Source: Salipaludibacillus daqingensis (GTDB lineage Bacteria; Bacillota; Bacilli; Bacillales; Salisediminibacteriaceae). From it: 64,000 nucleotides of DNA. The stretch lies in contig NZ_JARZHF010000001.1 in assembly GCF_029891575.1 (NCBI RefSeq), positions 729,088 through 793,087 of the forward strand, read 5' to 3'. The translations under genes and the position numbers were made by a program. Below, in pieces: positions 38,948 to 46,320 of this stretch. Within the stretch, counting starts at the first letter, position 1. Every line of letters begins with the position of its first letter. The notes beneath the pieces are model-generated. The model made no database searches. It saw nothing but the letters and a program-made list of their open reading frames with translations, and was not told the DNA's origin.

Positions 38948-39175
38948 TTGATTACATTCAAAGAAATGAGTAAAGAAAATAGACTACATTTATTAATTAT
39001 TTCAAGCATTATTACTGTGTCCATTTTAGCTGGTATTTATGTTGGTTCAAATGAAGCATGGTTCAACCCTCGAAATTTCACTGCTGGTTATATGGCTGGA
39101 TCATTGCTCGCAGTTATTGTATTATTTTCCATTTATCGATCCGTTGCTTTCTTTATCGAGAAGAAAAACGAATAG
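38948..39175 (+). CDS. Small two-helix membrane protein, unknown
   Basis: I do not recognise this 75-residue protein. It has two membrane segments (about 14-31 and 45-66) with a short loop (NEAWFNPRNFTAG) and a basic end. It starts at TTG with AAGGAGGG eight bases upstream, which is a strong binding site. It is followed by a terminator and stands alone. Confidence 0.72.
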   Translation: MITFKEMSKENRLHLLIISSIITVSILAGIYVGSNEAWFNPRNFTAGYMAGSLLAVIVLFSIYRSVAFFIEKKNE

Positions 39176-39192
39176 AGGAACTATTTTAACGA

Positions 39193-39216
39193 AAGGACTC
39201 CTAAGAGTTCTTTTTT
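39193..39216 (+). terminator. Terminator of the small membrane protein gene
   Basis: The stem AAGGACTC / GAGTTCTT with a four-base loop is followed by a T-run. Confidence 0.75.
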
Positions 39217-39262
39217 GTTTACTTTAAACATCACTATTCTTAATCGTTAACCTTTTTTTGTA

Positions 39263-40852
39263 TTATGCGGACTTATTGATAATATCATTGATCTCATTTT
39301 TATAAAGATCTGATTTCCCACCGAACACTGCCTGGATATTTTTATCATACTTCATAACTCCTGCCGCTCCGAGTGCCTTTAGATACGGTTCATCAATTTG
39401 CTTCGGATCTTTCACTGTCACTCTAAGTCTAGTGAAACAAGCATCCACGTATTCCACATTTTCTTTACCGCCTAGCGCAACTAATATATCTTTGGCGGTT
39501 TCTCGATAGGCATCTTTTGATTTTTTCTTTTTAGAGGCTGAAGTTGCAACTTCTTCCGATGATTCATTTTCTTTTTTCTTGTTATAATCCTTTCTTGTAT
39601 ATAATTTTGCTTCTTGACCACCGCGTCCTGGCGTAGCTAAGTCCCACTTTTTGATGGCAAATGAGAATATATAATAATATACGAAGAAGAATATGGCTCC
39701 CATGACTAGATTCATCCACCAATTATTTGTCCCAGGGAGGGCATTAACAAGAATAAAGTCTATCAGACCGGAACCACCTGCCCAACCTAATTGAACATCC
39801 AACATAAATGCTACGGCGAAACTTATCCCCGCTAAAAGCGCGTGGATGACAAACAAAACGGGTGCAACAAATAAAAACGTAAACTCAATCGGTTCCGTGA
39901 TCCCTGTTAAAAAAGCTGTTCCTGCTGCTGCAATTAACATCCCTTTAACAACAGGACGATTTTGCTTATCAGCTTGACGATACATAGCTAATGCTGCACC
40001 AACAAGACCAAACATGATAACTGGAAACTTACCAGCCATAAATCTTCCTGCTGTAACATCTACTCCTTCAGCTATTTGAGCTAAGAATATATATTGATCA
40101 CCAGAAACCATTTGTCCACCAACATCAACTGTTCCCCCAAGTGATGTCCATAAAAATGGTGCATACCAAATATGGTGTAAACCAGTGGGGATTAGAACTC
40201 GTTCAAGAAATCCATATAAACCTATATACAAAGGATTCGTTGCATCAGAAGCAATAACATTAGCTACAGCATCAATACCTGTTTGAACTGGAGGCCAAAT
40301 GAGCATAACCACAAACGCTAAAATCATAGAAGTGAAAACCATAACAATCCCTACTGAACGATCTCCCGCAAAGAATCCGAGTACTTCTGGAGGTTGAAAT
40401 CTTTTAAACCGGTTATAAACCCACACCGCCAAAAGTCCAACGACAATACCACCTAATACTCCTGTTTCAAGCGTCGGAATTCCAAGAGCCATTCCATATT
40501 CCCCTGCTCCTTCTGCCATCTCAGGCGTAATCCCGAGTGCAAGAGAAATTGTTGTGTTCATGATGATATATCCTAGCAGTGCTCCTAATGCAGCAATTCC
40601 TGAACCACCAGTTAAACCAATCGCTACACCTAGGGCAAAGATAACGGGTAAATTTTGAAAAATACTGAGACCAATTGTTGTCATACCTGAACCGATTGCT
40701 TCTACAGAATCATTTTGTAAAATAGTTATAAAATCTGCTAAAGGTCCTGTTAGCGCTGCACCAATCCCAAGAAGTATCCCTGCTGCAGGTAGTAATGCAA
40801 CCGGAACCATTAATGATTTACCAAACTTTTGTAAACTTCCAAAGTTAAACAT
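39263..40852 (-). CDS. malP: Maltose-type PTS permease, EIICB
   Basis: This 529-residue protein has the EIIC membrane part (about 1-415) and the EIIB domain (about 450-525) with the phosphorylated Cys in VDACFTRLRVTV. It belongs to the glucose/maltose branch; GITEPIEFTFLFVAPVLF and the short GLHHIWYAPFLW are typical. No EIIA is fused, so it would use another EIIA such as that of the glucose PTS. It lies downstream of malA, whose product splits phosphorylated maltose, so maltose or a related alpha-glucoside is the likely substrate. Confidence 0.9.
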   Translation of the reverse strand: MFNFGSLQKFGKSLMVPVALLPAAGILLGIGAALTGPLADFITILQNDSVEAIGSGMTTIGLSIFQNLPVIFALGVAIGLTGGSGIAALGALLGYIIMNTTISLALGITPEMAEGAGEYGMALGIPTLETGVLGGIVVGLLAVWVYNRFKRFQPPEVLGFFAGDRSVGIVMVFTSMILAFVVMLIWPPVQTGIDAVANVIASDATNPLYIGLYGFLERVLIPTGLHHIWYAPFLWTSLGGTVDVGGQMVSGDQYIFLAQIAEGVDVTAGRFMAGKFPVIMFGLVGAALAMYRQADKQNRPVVKGMLIAAAGTAFLTGITEPIEFTFLFVAPVLFVIHALLAGISFAVAFMLDVQLGWAGGSGLIDFILVNALPGTNNWWMNLVMGAIFFFVYYYIFSFAIKKWDLATPGRGGQEAKLYTRKDYNKKKENESSEEVATSASKKKKSKDAYRETAKDILVALGGKENVEYVDACFTRLRVTVKDPKQIDEPYLKALGAAGVMKYDKNIQAVFGGKSDLYKNEINDIINKSA

Positions 40853-40891
40853 ATGAATCTCCTTCCAAATTTAAAATGAATGGGTTTTATC

Positions 40892-40961
40892 ATAAAAGCG
40901 TTATCATTTGTTTAAAATGAAAAGGGAGTTTTTCTTTCTCCTTTGAACTCCCTTTCATTTT
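40892..40961 (-). promoter_or_regulatory. malA-malP gap: stem-loop and cre-like site
   Basis: AAAATGAAAGGGAGTT pairs with AACTCCCTTTTCATTTT (one bulge) at 40914-40930 and 40946-40961, forming a stem-loop just after malA. Closer to malP, ATAAAAGCGTTATCA (40892-40906) matches the cre consensus at 14 of 15 positions. malP may thus have extra control by CcpA and partial termination. Confidence 0.55.
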
Positions 40962-40970
40962 ATAAATGCT

Positions 40971-42317
40971 TTACACTTCTGTAGTTTGAAGTTTCTTCAG
41001 TTCTGGCCAATACTCTTTGTTTTCAGCAATGAGGTCATCTAATATTTTTCTTGCTTTTGGTGCATCTACAACAGCCCGGTTCAACGTTAATGCTTGCAGC
41101 AATTTGTTATAGTCTTTTTCATACCAAGCATCTACAACTAGTTTTTCAAAAGCAAGCTGCCCTTCAATAAGCCCCTTTTGGAATGTTGGGATATCGCCCA
41201 CAGCAAAAGGTTTTGGACCTCTGCTCGTTAAAGCTGCAGGCACTTCTACCATTGCATCACTTTGTAAGTTTGAGATAATTCCGTTATTTTCTACAATTAC
41301 AATGAATGTATCTCCGGTGTTATAAGCTAACGAAGCTGCTACTCTAATCATGTAACATCCATGAATGTCCACTTCTAACTCCACATTTTTAGTTGTTTGG
41401 TCAGTCATGATTTGATCACTCATCGTGTGAACACGTTTTTCGCGACCGTTGATCACTTGACGAGCTCTCGTATTGTCTATTTCTTCTTTCTCGACCATGT
41501 CTGTTGGATATAAATAATATTGAAGATACGTATTAGGTAAGTAATCTGGAAAATCATTCAGCATTGTTTCAACTTGCTTGAATGTTTTTATCCAAGATGG
41601 ATCGTTTACTATCTCTGAATCTTCAGGAATAAATCCTCTTTCTGTAATTGCACGCTTTATATCATCTGTTAATTGATTTCCTTCTTTGTCATAAATGTTC
41701 GTAAACCAACCAAAGTGATTTAAACCAAAGTACTCGGGAACCAAATCCCAGATTTCTTTCCCTAATATTTTTGCATAACTAACCATGATTGCTGCAGGCA
41801 TATCACAGATATTTAATATTTTTTCATCATTTGGAAATTCTCTACGAAGAGCTTCAGCCACAATAGCCGCGGGATTTGTGTAGTTTAATATCCAAGCATC
41901 TGGAGCATATTCTCTTATATCGTTGACTACGCCAATCATGTCTCCTATAGAGCGTAATCCATAAGCCATACCACCAGGACCACAAGTTTCTTGCCCTACT
42001 GCATCGTATTTCAATGGAATTTGTTCGTCTTTTTCACGCATTTGAAGACCACCCGTCCGAATCTGCACAAAAGCAAAATCAGCATTTGTATATGCCTCTT
42101 TTTTGTCCGTTGTGTAGCGAAATGATTCTAGCTCAGGGTATTTTTCTTTTAAAATCACCTCTGTTGCTTTCGCAATCTTTTCTTGTCGCTCTGCATCGAT
42201 ATCATAAAAAGTAATGGATTTTAAGGGGAATTTTTCTTTTTCTTCAATTAAACTCATAATCATTCCAAGAGTGTACGTACTTCCGCCACCGACAACAACT
42301 AAATTTTGACGTTTCAC
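40971..42317 (-). CDS. malA: 6-phospho-alpha-glucosidase (GH4)
   Basis: This 448-residue enzyme is a family 4 glycoside hydrolase that uses NAD+ and a metal ion to split phosphorylated maltose into glucose and glucose 6-phosphate. Marks are VVVGGGSTYTLG (NAD loop), QETCGPGGMAYGLRSIG, the metal-binding Cys in LNICDMP and His in FGLNHFGW. It closely resembles B. subtilis MalA (GlvA). It starts at GTG, eight bases after GGAGG. The promoter at 42375-42403 overlaps a large palindrome. Confidence 0.93.
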   Translation of the reverse strand: MKRQNLVVVGGGSTYTLGMIMSLIEEKEKFPLKSITFYDIDAERQEKIAKATEVILKEKYPELESFRYTTDKKEAYTNADFAFVQIRTGGLQMREKDEQIPLKYDAVGQETCGPGGMAYGLRSIGDMIGVVNDIREYAPDAWILNYTNPAAIVAEALRREFPNDEKILNICDMPAAIMVSYAKILGKEIWDLVPEYFGLNHFGWFTNIYDKEGNQLTDDIKRAITERGFIPEDSEIVNDPSWIKTFKQVETMLNDFPDYLPNTYLQYYLYPTDMVEKEEIDNTRARQVINGREKRVHTMSDQIMTDQTTKNVELEVDIHGCYMIRVAASLAYNTGDTFIVIVENNGIISNLQSDAMVEVPAALTSRGPKPFAVGDIPTFQKGLIEGQLAFEKLVVDAWYEKDYNKLLQALTLNRAVVDAPKARKILDDLIAENKEYWPELKKLQTTEV

Positions 42318-42340
42318 TATTCATTCCTCCAATAATTTAA

Positions 42341-42403
42341 TTTGTATTATATTTGTATTATTTAATTCAATACAAATATAATACAAATAAATAAGTTCGT
42401 CAA
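42341..42403 (-). promoter_or_regulatory. malA promoter inside a 19-bp inverted repeat (operator)
   Basis: TTTGTATTATATTTGTATT (42341-42359) and its exact reverse complement (42369-42387) are nine bases apart. Each arm holds two TTGTATT units ten bases apart. On the minus strand TTGACG (42398-42403) and TATATT (42375-42380) form a promoter with 17 bases between, so a bound repressor would cover the -10 box. The GntR protein encoded divergently is the likely ligand-responsive binder; TTGTAT half-sites resemble those of TreR. Confidence 0.8.
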
Positions 42404-42484
42404 TACTATTATTAATTGCATGGGGAAAAATTGTACTATATGCTAAGGATAAGAAGTAACTTAGACGTAAAATGAGGTGAAAAA

Positions 42485-43201
42485 ATGAAAAGTGTATCTC
42501 CTTTGTACAAACAAATTGCTAATCAAATGAAAAATGAAATCACAAAAGAAACCTGGATGAAAGGTGAAGCGATTCCGACTGAGGCGAGGTTAGCTGAAAT
42601 ATATGGAGGAAGCCGTGTTACGATTAGACAAGCTATTAAATTACTCGTACAAGAAGGGTTGTTATACAAAATTCAAGGAAGTGGAACATACGTTAGTGAA
42701 AATAAATTTGAGCACAATATTTATTCGCTCAAAGGTTTTACCGAAGAAATGCATGCTCTAGAAAAAGAAACAAAAAATAAAGTATTAACATTTTCGTTAA
42801 TACAACCTGAAGAACGTATTAGACAAATATTAGGATTAGCGGAAGGGGAAGATGTTTTCTTTGTAAGAAGACAGAGGTGGGTAGAGAAGACACCATTAGT
42901 TGTTGAAGATACTTATTTACCTGTTAAGCTATTTCCAGACTTATCTTATGAAATAATGCGTGGGTCAAAATATGAATACATTGAAAAAACGAAATTGATG
43001 AAAATCAAAGAAAGTTTCCAAGAAGTATTACCTCTTCTTCCAAATAAAGAAATTTTGGATTTACTTAAGTTAAAAGAAGCAATTCCAATTATTAAAGTTC
43101 AACTTTTCTCTAAACTAATGGACGACACTCCTTTTGAGTATACAGAAATTTACTTTAAAAGTGATGAATATAAATTTACGATTGTAGCTTCACGCCAATA
43201 A
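42485..43201 (+). CDS. GntR/UTRA transcription regulator
   Basis: This 238-residue protein has an N-terminal winged helix of the GntR family (IPTEARLAEIYGGSRVTIRQAIKLL) and a C-terminal UTRA ligand domain (about 90-235). The group includes TreR and NagR, which sense sugar phosphates. It is divergent from malA and malP and the palindrome lies between them, so it probably represses them until a phosphorylated sugar is present. In B. subtilis malA is instead activated by an RpiR-type MalR, so regulation differs here. GAGGTG lies before the ATG. Confidence 0.9.
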   Translation: MKSVSPLYKQIANQMKNEITKETWMKGEAIPTEARLAEIYGGSRVTIRQAIKLLVQEGLLYKIQGSGTYVSENKFEHNIYSLKGFTEEMHALEKETKNKVLTFSLIQPEERIRQILGLAEGEDVFFVRRQRWVEKTPLVVEDTYLPVKLFPDLSYEIMRGSKYEYIEKTKLMKIKESFQEVLPLLPNKEILDLLKLKEAIPIIKVQLFSKLMDDTPFEYTEIYFKSDEYKFTIVASRQ

Positions 43202-43230
43202 ACGTAAAATATTCAGTTACATTTCTGCAC

Positions 43231-43356
43231 TCATTTTCTTTTACTTTCATGTAAAAAATATCGAATTTCTTCAGGTGTCATCCCTTGTTCTAAAGCAGAT
43301 TTAATTAGTGAAACCCATTCTTGATCTAACCTTTCTTCCCTTTTAGATGGTAGCAT
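43231..43356 (-). CDS. SinI-family anti-repressor
   Basis: This 41-residue protein matches the SinI dimerisation motif: LDQEWVSLIKSALEQGMTPEEIRYFL covers about residues 10-35 and fits the helix-turn-helix pairing surface that SinI uses to take SinR apart. SinI relieves repression of biofilm matrix genes in B. subtilis. No SinR gene is nearby, so the target repressor must be elsewhere. AAGGGGGA lies ahead of the ATG. A c-di-GMP riboswitch-like structure ends 25 bases upstream of the start. Confidence 0.88.
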   Translation of the reverse strand: MLPSKREERLDQEWVSLIKSALEQGMTPEEIRYFLHESKRK

Positions 43357-43380
43357 GAAATTGTCCCCCTTATGCCTTTT

Positions 43381-43481
43381 TTCATTAGAGGCAACTATGC
43401 AATCATAGGGTTTAATACTCTTCCCTTAGATTCATAGTTTTGCGTCCCTATTTTTTAATAGGTAGGCTATTTCTTAATGAA
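43381..43481 (-). ncRNA. Cyclic-di-GMP class I riboswitch candidate (GEMM-I)
   Basis: On the minus strand the stretch folds like a GEMM-I aptamer. The closing helix P1 is TTCATTA / TAATGAA (43475-43481 with 43381-43387). A hairpin CCTATT / AATAGG (43457-43462 with 43447-43452) leads into the conserved GGGACGCAAA (GACGCAAA at 43439-43446). ACTATG (43433-43438) pairs with CATAGT (43394-43399), and the inner hairpin GGG / CCC is flanked by CTAAG and TATG, as in the tetraloop receptor. The end ...ATAGTTGCC is the conserved 3' part. The SinI-type start codon follows 25 bases later and no terminator is seen, so translational control is more likely. The hairpin loop AAAA is not the usual GNRA. Confidence 0.82.
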
Positions 43482-43781
43482 TATTACATAATTAACACAT
43501 TTGTTCACTATAAAGAACAAAATTCGCCTGTTTAAATAATTTTTCGCAATAAATTTTAAGAATAAAGCCTAAAAGGACTCTTTTCTGTTCTTTATTGCGA
43601 ATATTGTAGGTAAATCATAATATGTTTCATTTCTCTTGTAAATAGTAATTATTTCTTAATAAATTAGAATATTTATCCATTTCATATTCTCTACATTGAA
43701 TTACATTGACGTATCCCTACTTCTTCACCTTCTCTTAGTTTAATCACCCACTACTCATATAGATCTAAAGATTTAGTTAAT
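43482..43781. other. Intergenic stretch with an 11-bp inverted repeat
   Basis: These 300 AT-rich bases lie upstream of the riboswitch and downstream of yhbH. TTCGCAATAAA (43543-43553) and TTTATTGCGAA (43591-43601) form an inverted repeat with 37 bases between. I see no gene. Confidence 0.5.
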
Positions 43782-43815
43782 AAAAAAGAGCGACCTGTTT
43801 AGGTCACTCTTTTTT
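43782..43815 (-). terminator. yhbH terminator
   Basis: The stem AAAAAAGAG-GACCT / AGGTC-CTCTTTTTT with a four-base loop lies just after yhbH. Confidence 0.88.
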
Positions 43816-43821
43816 ATATGA

Positions 43822-44985
43822 TTACTGAATCAATCCATGTTGATTTTTTTGAAAAAACCACTTCAATGATTGATAAACGTCAGCTTTTTCTCTCAGTACA
43901 TAATAACGAAACTTTTGATCTTGAATATTTTTATAGACATTCATAAGAGTTGATGGTCGATTATACTGGTTTACTTCACCATATCCAAAGTAACTAGACT
44001 TCTTTATTAATTCATTAATATATTGAATGCATCGTTTGTTATCAGAAGTTAGATTATCTCCGTCTGAAAAGTGAAAAGGATAGATATTATATTTAGATGG
44101 TGGATATCTACGATCAACGATCTCCAGCGCTTTTCGATATGCGGATGAACAAATCGTTCCTCCACTTTCCCCTTTCATAAAAAAGTCATCTTCTGATACT
44201 TCCTTCGCTTCGGTATGATGGGCTATAAAGACGATATCAACTGTTTCATACTTCGTACGTAAAAACCTCGTCATCCAAAAGAAAAAACTTCTCGCCATAT
44301 ACTTTTCAAATCTCCCCATGCTTCCTGAAGTGTCCATCATGGCTAACACAACCGCATTTGAGTCAGGCTTTACTTTTTCTTCCCACGTTTTGAACCTTAA
44401 ATCATCATTGTAGATAGGCGCGACACTTGCTTTTCCTTCAATAGCATTTCGTTTTAATGCTTCTAGAATAGTCCTTCGCTTATCCACATTTCCCATCAGC
44501 CCTTTTTTACGAATATCGTTGAATTCAATATTCTCAACAACGACATTGTCTTGTTCTTTTTGCTGTAGATTTGGTAACTCCAATTCACGAAATAACATCG
44601 TTTCCAATTCTGAAATAGAAACTTCCGCTTCAAAATAATCTTCTCCGGCTTGGTCTCCAGCCTTTCCACCTTTTCCAGGTGCTTTTTGTCTTCCATCTCT
44701 TGCTACAACATCTCCAATTTTACTGTCTCCATCTCCTTGACCGACATGTTTACTTTTGTCATAGTTGTAACGAATCTTATATTCATCTAGGGAACGTATC
44801 GGGACTTTAATGACATCACGACCATTTGACATAACAATGTTCTCTTCACTAACTAGATCAGGTAAGTTCTTATGAATAGCATCTTGAACTTTTTCTTGGT
44901 GCCGCTGCTGATCTTGGTAGCCTTTCCGATGGAGGGTCCAATTTTCCTGAGACACAACATAATTTTTTCCCGACCGGTTTATCAT
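43822..44985 (-). CDS. yhbH: Sporulation-associated protein YhbH (DUF444)
   Basis: This 387-residue protein matches YhbH/YeaH, with the basic N-terminus ([21 protein letters not shown] near 14) and a von Willebrand A-like domain holding [14 protein letters not shown] near 216. In B. subtilis yhbH is a sigma-E-dependent gene next to prkA and is needed for normal spores. Here a signal peptidase gene stands between yhbH and prkA. GAAGGAGGGAAG lies ahead of the ATG. Confidence 0.92.
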   Translation of the reverse strand: MINRSGKNYVVSQENWTLHRKGYQDQQRHQEKVQDAIHKNLPDLVSEENIVMSNGRDVIKVPIRSLDEYKIRYNYDKSKHVGQGDGDSKIGDVVARDGRQKAPGKGGKAGDQAGEDYFEAEVSISELETMLFRELELPNLQQKEQDNVVVENIEFNDIRKKGLMGNVDKRRTILEALKRNAIEGKASVAPIYNDDLRFKTWEEKVKPDSNAVVLAMMDTSGSMGRFEKYMARSFFFWMTRFLRTKYETVDIVFIAHHTEAKEVSEDDFFMKGESGGTICSSAYRKALEIVDRRYPPSKYNIYPFHFSDGDNLTSDNKRCIQYINELIKKSSYFGYGEVNQYNRPSTLMNVYKNIQDQKFRYYVLREKADVYQSLKWFFQKNQHGLIQ

Positions 44986-45395
44986 GCGCTTCCCTCCTTC
45001 TGATTTTTTGAAAATAGTGACTTGAATTCATTTAAAATCAGACTTAGTCTATCCTATGCAATCTGGACACTTAGTTGACAAAAATTCTGAATATTGGACA
45101 GGACAAAAAAATATAGTTTCTGAGGAATTGAAGACCAATCCTTCTCTCCCAAAGAAGTAGACGCTTGGTGCGAAAATATTCAAATGGAAGTCTCAAGTTT
45201 ATCCCTTCAATGTTTAACGTTTGGACTAAGAAAATGAGAATAAATAAAAAACCTTTGCTTTAATAACACAAGCAAAGGTTTTTCTTATAGGCTCACTGCT
45301 ATCATTCAGAGTTGACGTCTAAAAATCATCTGTCACTCTTATGTCCAGCAGGCAAGTCCAGAGATTTCTCGGAGAAGCTTTATCTTAGTTTTCTA
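44986..45395. other. Intergenic stretch with the sipS terminator
   Basis: These 410 bases contain one clear element, a terminator at 45247-45283 (AAAAACCTTTGCTT / AAGCAAAGGTTTTT). Bases 45120-45235 can be read as short open frames on the plus strand, without a good start. The part at 45290-45390 is less AT-rich and may be a remnant. Confidence 0.5.
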
Positions 45396-45986
45396 TCAAA
45401 AAAATCTTATATTTTTCGGTGGCCAAAACGCCATATTCGCTCGTCCAACAATTTCTTCAATAGGAACAAAACCAATATGTCGGCTATCTACACTGTTTTG
45501 CCGATTGTCACCTAATACAAAAACATGACCTTCAGGTACTTTTGTATTTCCTGTTTTCTCTTCCAACTCAAAGTTTTCTGTAAATACCCCATTGTCGTGG
45601 TTTTCTTTATAAACATCTAAGAAATTCTCATCATGAGGCACATCGTTAATATATAGATTATCATCATCATAGTAAATTTCATCACCCGGTAATCCAATCA
45701 CTCGCTTTATATAATCCGAGTCTTCTGTTGCGTGAAAAATAATGAGATCAAATCGGTTTGGTTCATTGATTTCATAACCGATTTTATTGACAATAATTCT
45801 CTCTCCATCATGAATGGTTGGCATCATAGACTGGCCATATACAATATAATTTGCGAACAAAAATCCTCTAACTAAAAACGAAAAAACTAACACAATAATA
45901 ATTAACTTTGATAAAGCCCAAATGTTCCTTTTCCAAAACGATTTCTTTTTTGAACCGTTATTTGTAACAGTTTCTTCCTTATTCAT
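45396..45986 (-). CDS. Type I signal peptidase
   Basis: This 196-residue enzyme cuts signal peptides off exported proteins at the outer side of the membrane. It has one N-terminal membrane anchor (about 26-46), the catalytic Ser in YGQSMMPT (near 53), the catalytic Lys in YIKRVIGLPGD (near 94) and GDNRQNSVDSRHIGFV near 159. This is the SipS/SipT type. GGAGGAG precedes the ATG. It lies between prkA and yhbH on the same strand. Confidence 0.93.
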   Translation of the reverse strand: MNKEETVTNNGSKKKSFWKRNIWALSKLIIIVLVFSFLVRGFLFANYIVYGQSMMPTIHDGERIIVNKIGYEINEPNRFDLIIFHATEDSDYIKRVIGLPGDEIYYDDDNLYINDVPHDENFLDVYKENHDNGVFTENFELEEKTGNTKVPEGHVFVLGDNRQNSVDSRHIGFVPIEEIVGRANMAFWPPKNIRFF

Positions 45987-46286
45987 TTTTCTCCTCCATT
46001 TTTCCTTATCAGAAGACTCTTTATCAAGTTGATATGATAGATATGTATTAAATCAAATACACATACAATAATTGAGTCTGTAAAAGATACTTATTACTTA
46101 AAATATAGCCATATGTGGCTTATTTCAAACAATTATTATCAAATAATCTTAATTGTTATGAATCTGTAATAATCGTTACATTTTTTGTGTTGTATATCAA
46201 CTACCATATGTCATTCATGTTAATGATTGAGACCTTTTCTAGAAAGTCTAATCTACAACTCAAAAATCTAATTTCTTAAACACTAA
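45987..46286. other. Intergenic stretch between prkA and the signal peptidase gene
   Basis: About 300 AT-rich bases without a convincing gene. It must contain the promoter of the signal peptidase gene, but no clear box pair is visible. Confidence 0.4.
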
Positions 46287-46320
46287 AAAACAAGACTGGG
46301 GCTATTCCCAGTCTTGTTTT
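46287..46320 (-). terminator. prkA terminator
   Basis: The 14-pair stem AAAACAAGACTGGG / CCCAGTCTTGTTTT directly adjoins the prkA stop codon. Confidence 0.9.

Noticed and set aside
43482..43601. Spo0A boxes upstream of the SinI-like gene
   Set aside because: TTGCGAA sequences differ from the TGTCGAA core at two positions, so I could not support them.
45132..45260. A basic plus-strand frame ending in the terminator at 45247-45283
   Set aside because: No start codon with a binding site was found and the frame runs into the terminator stem.
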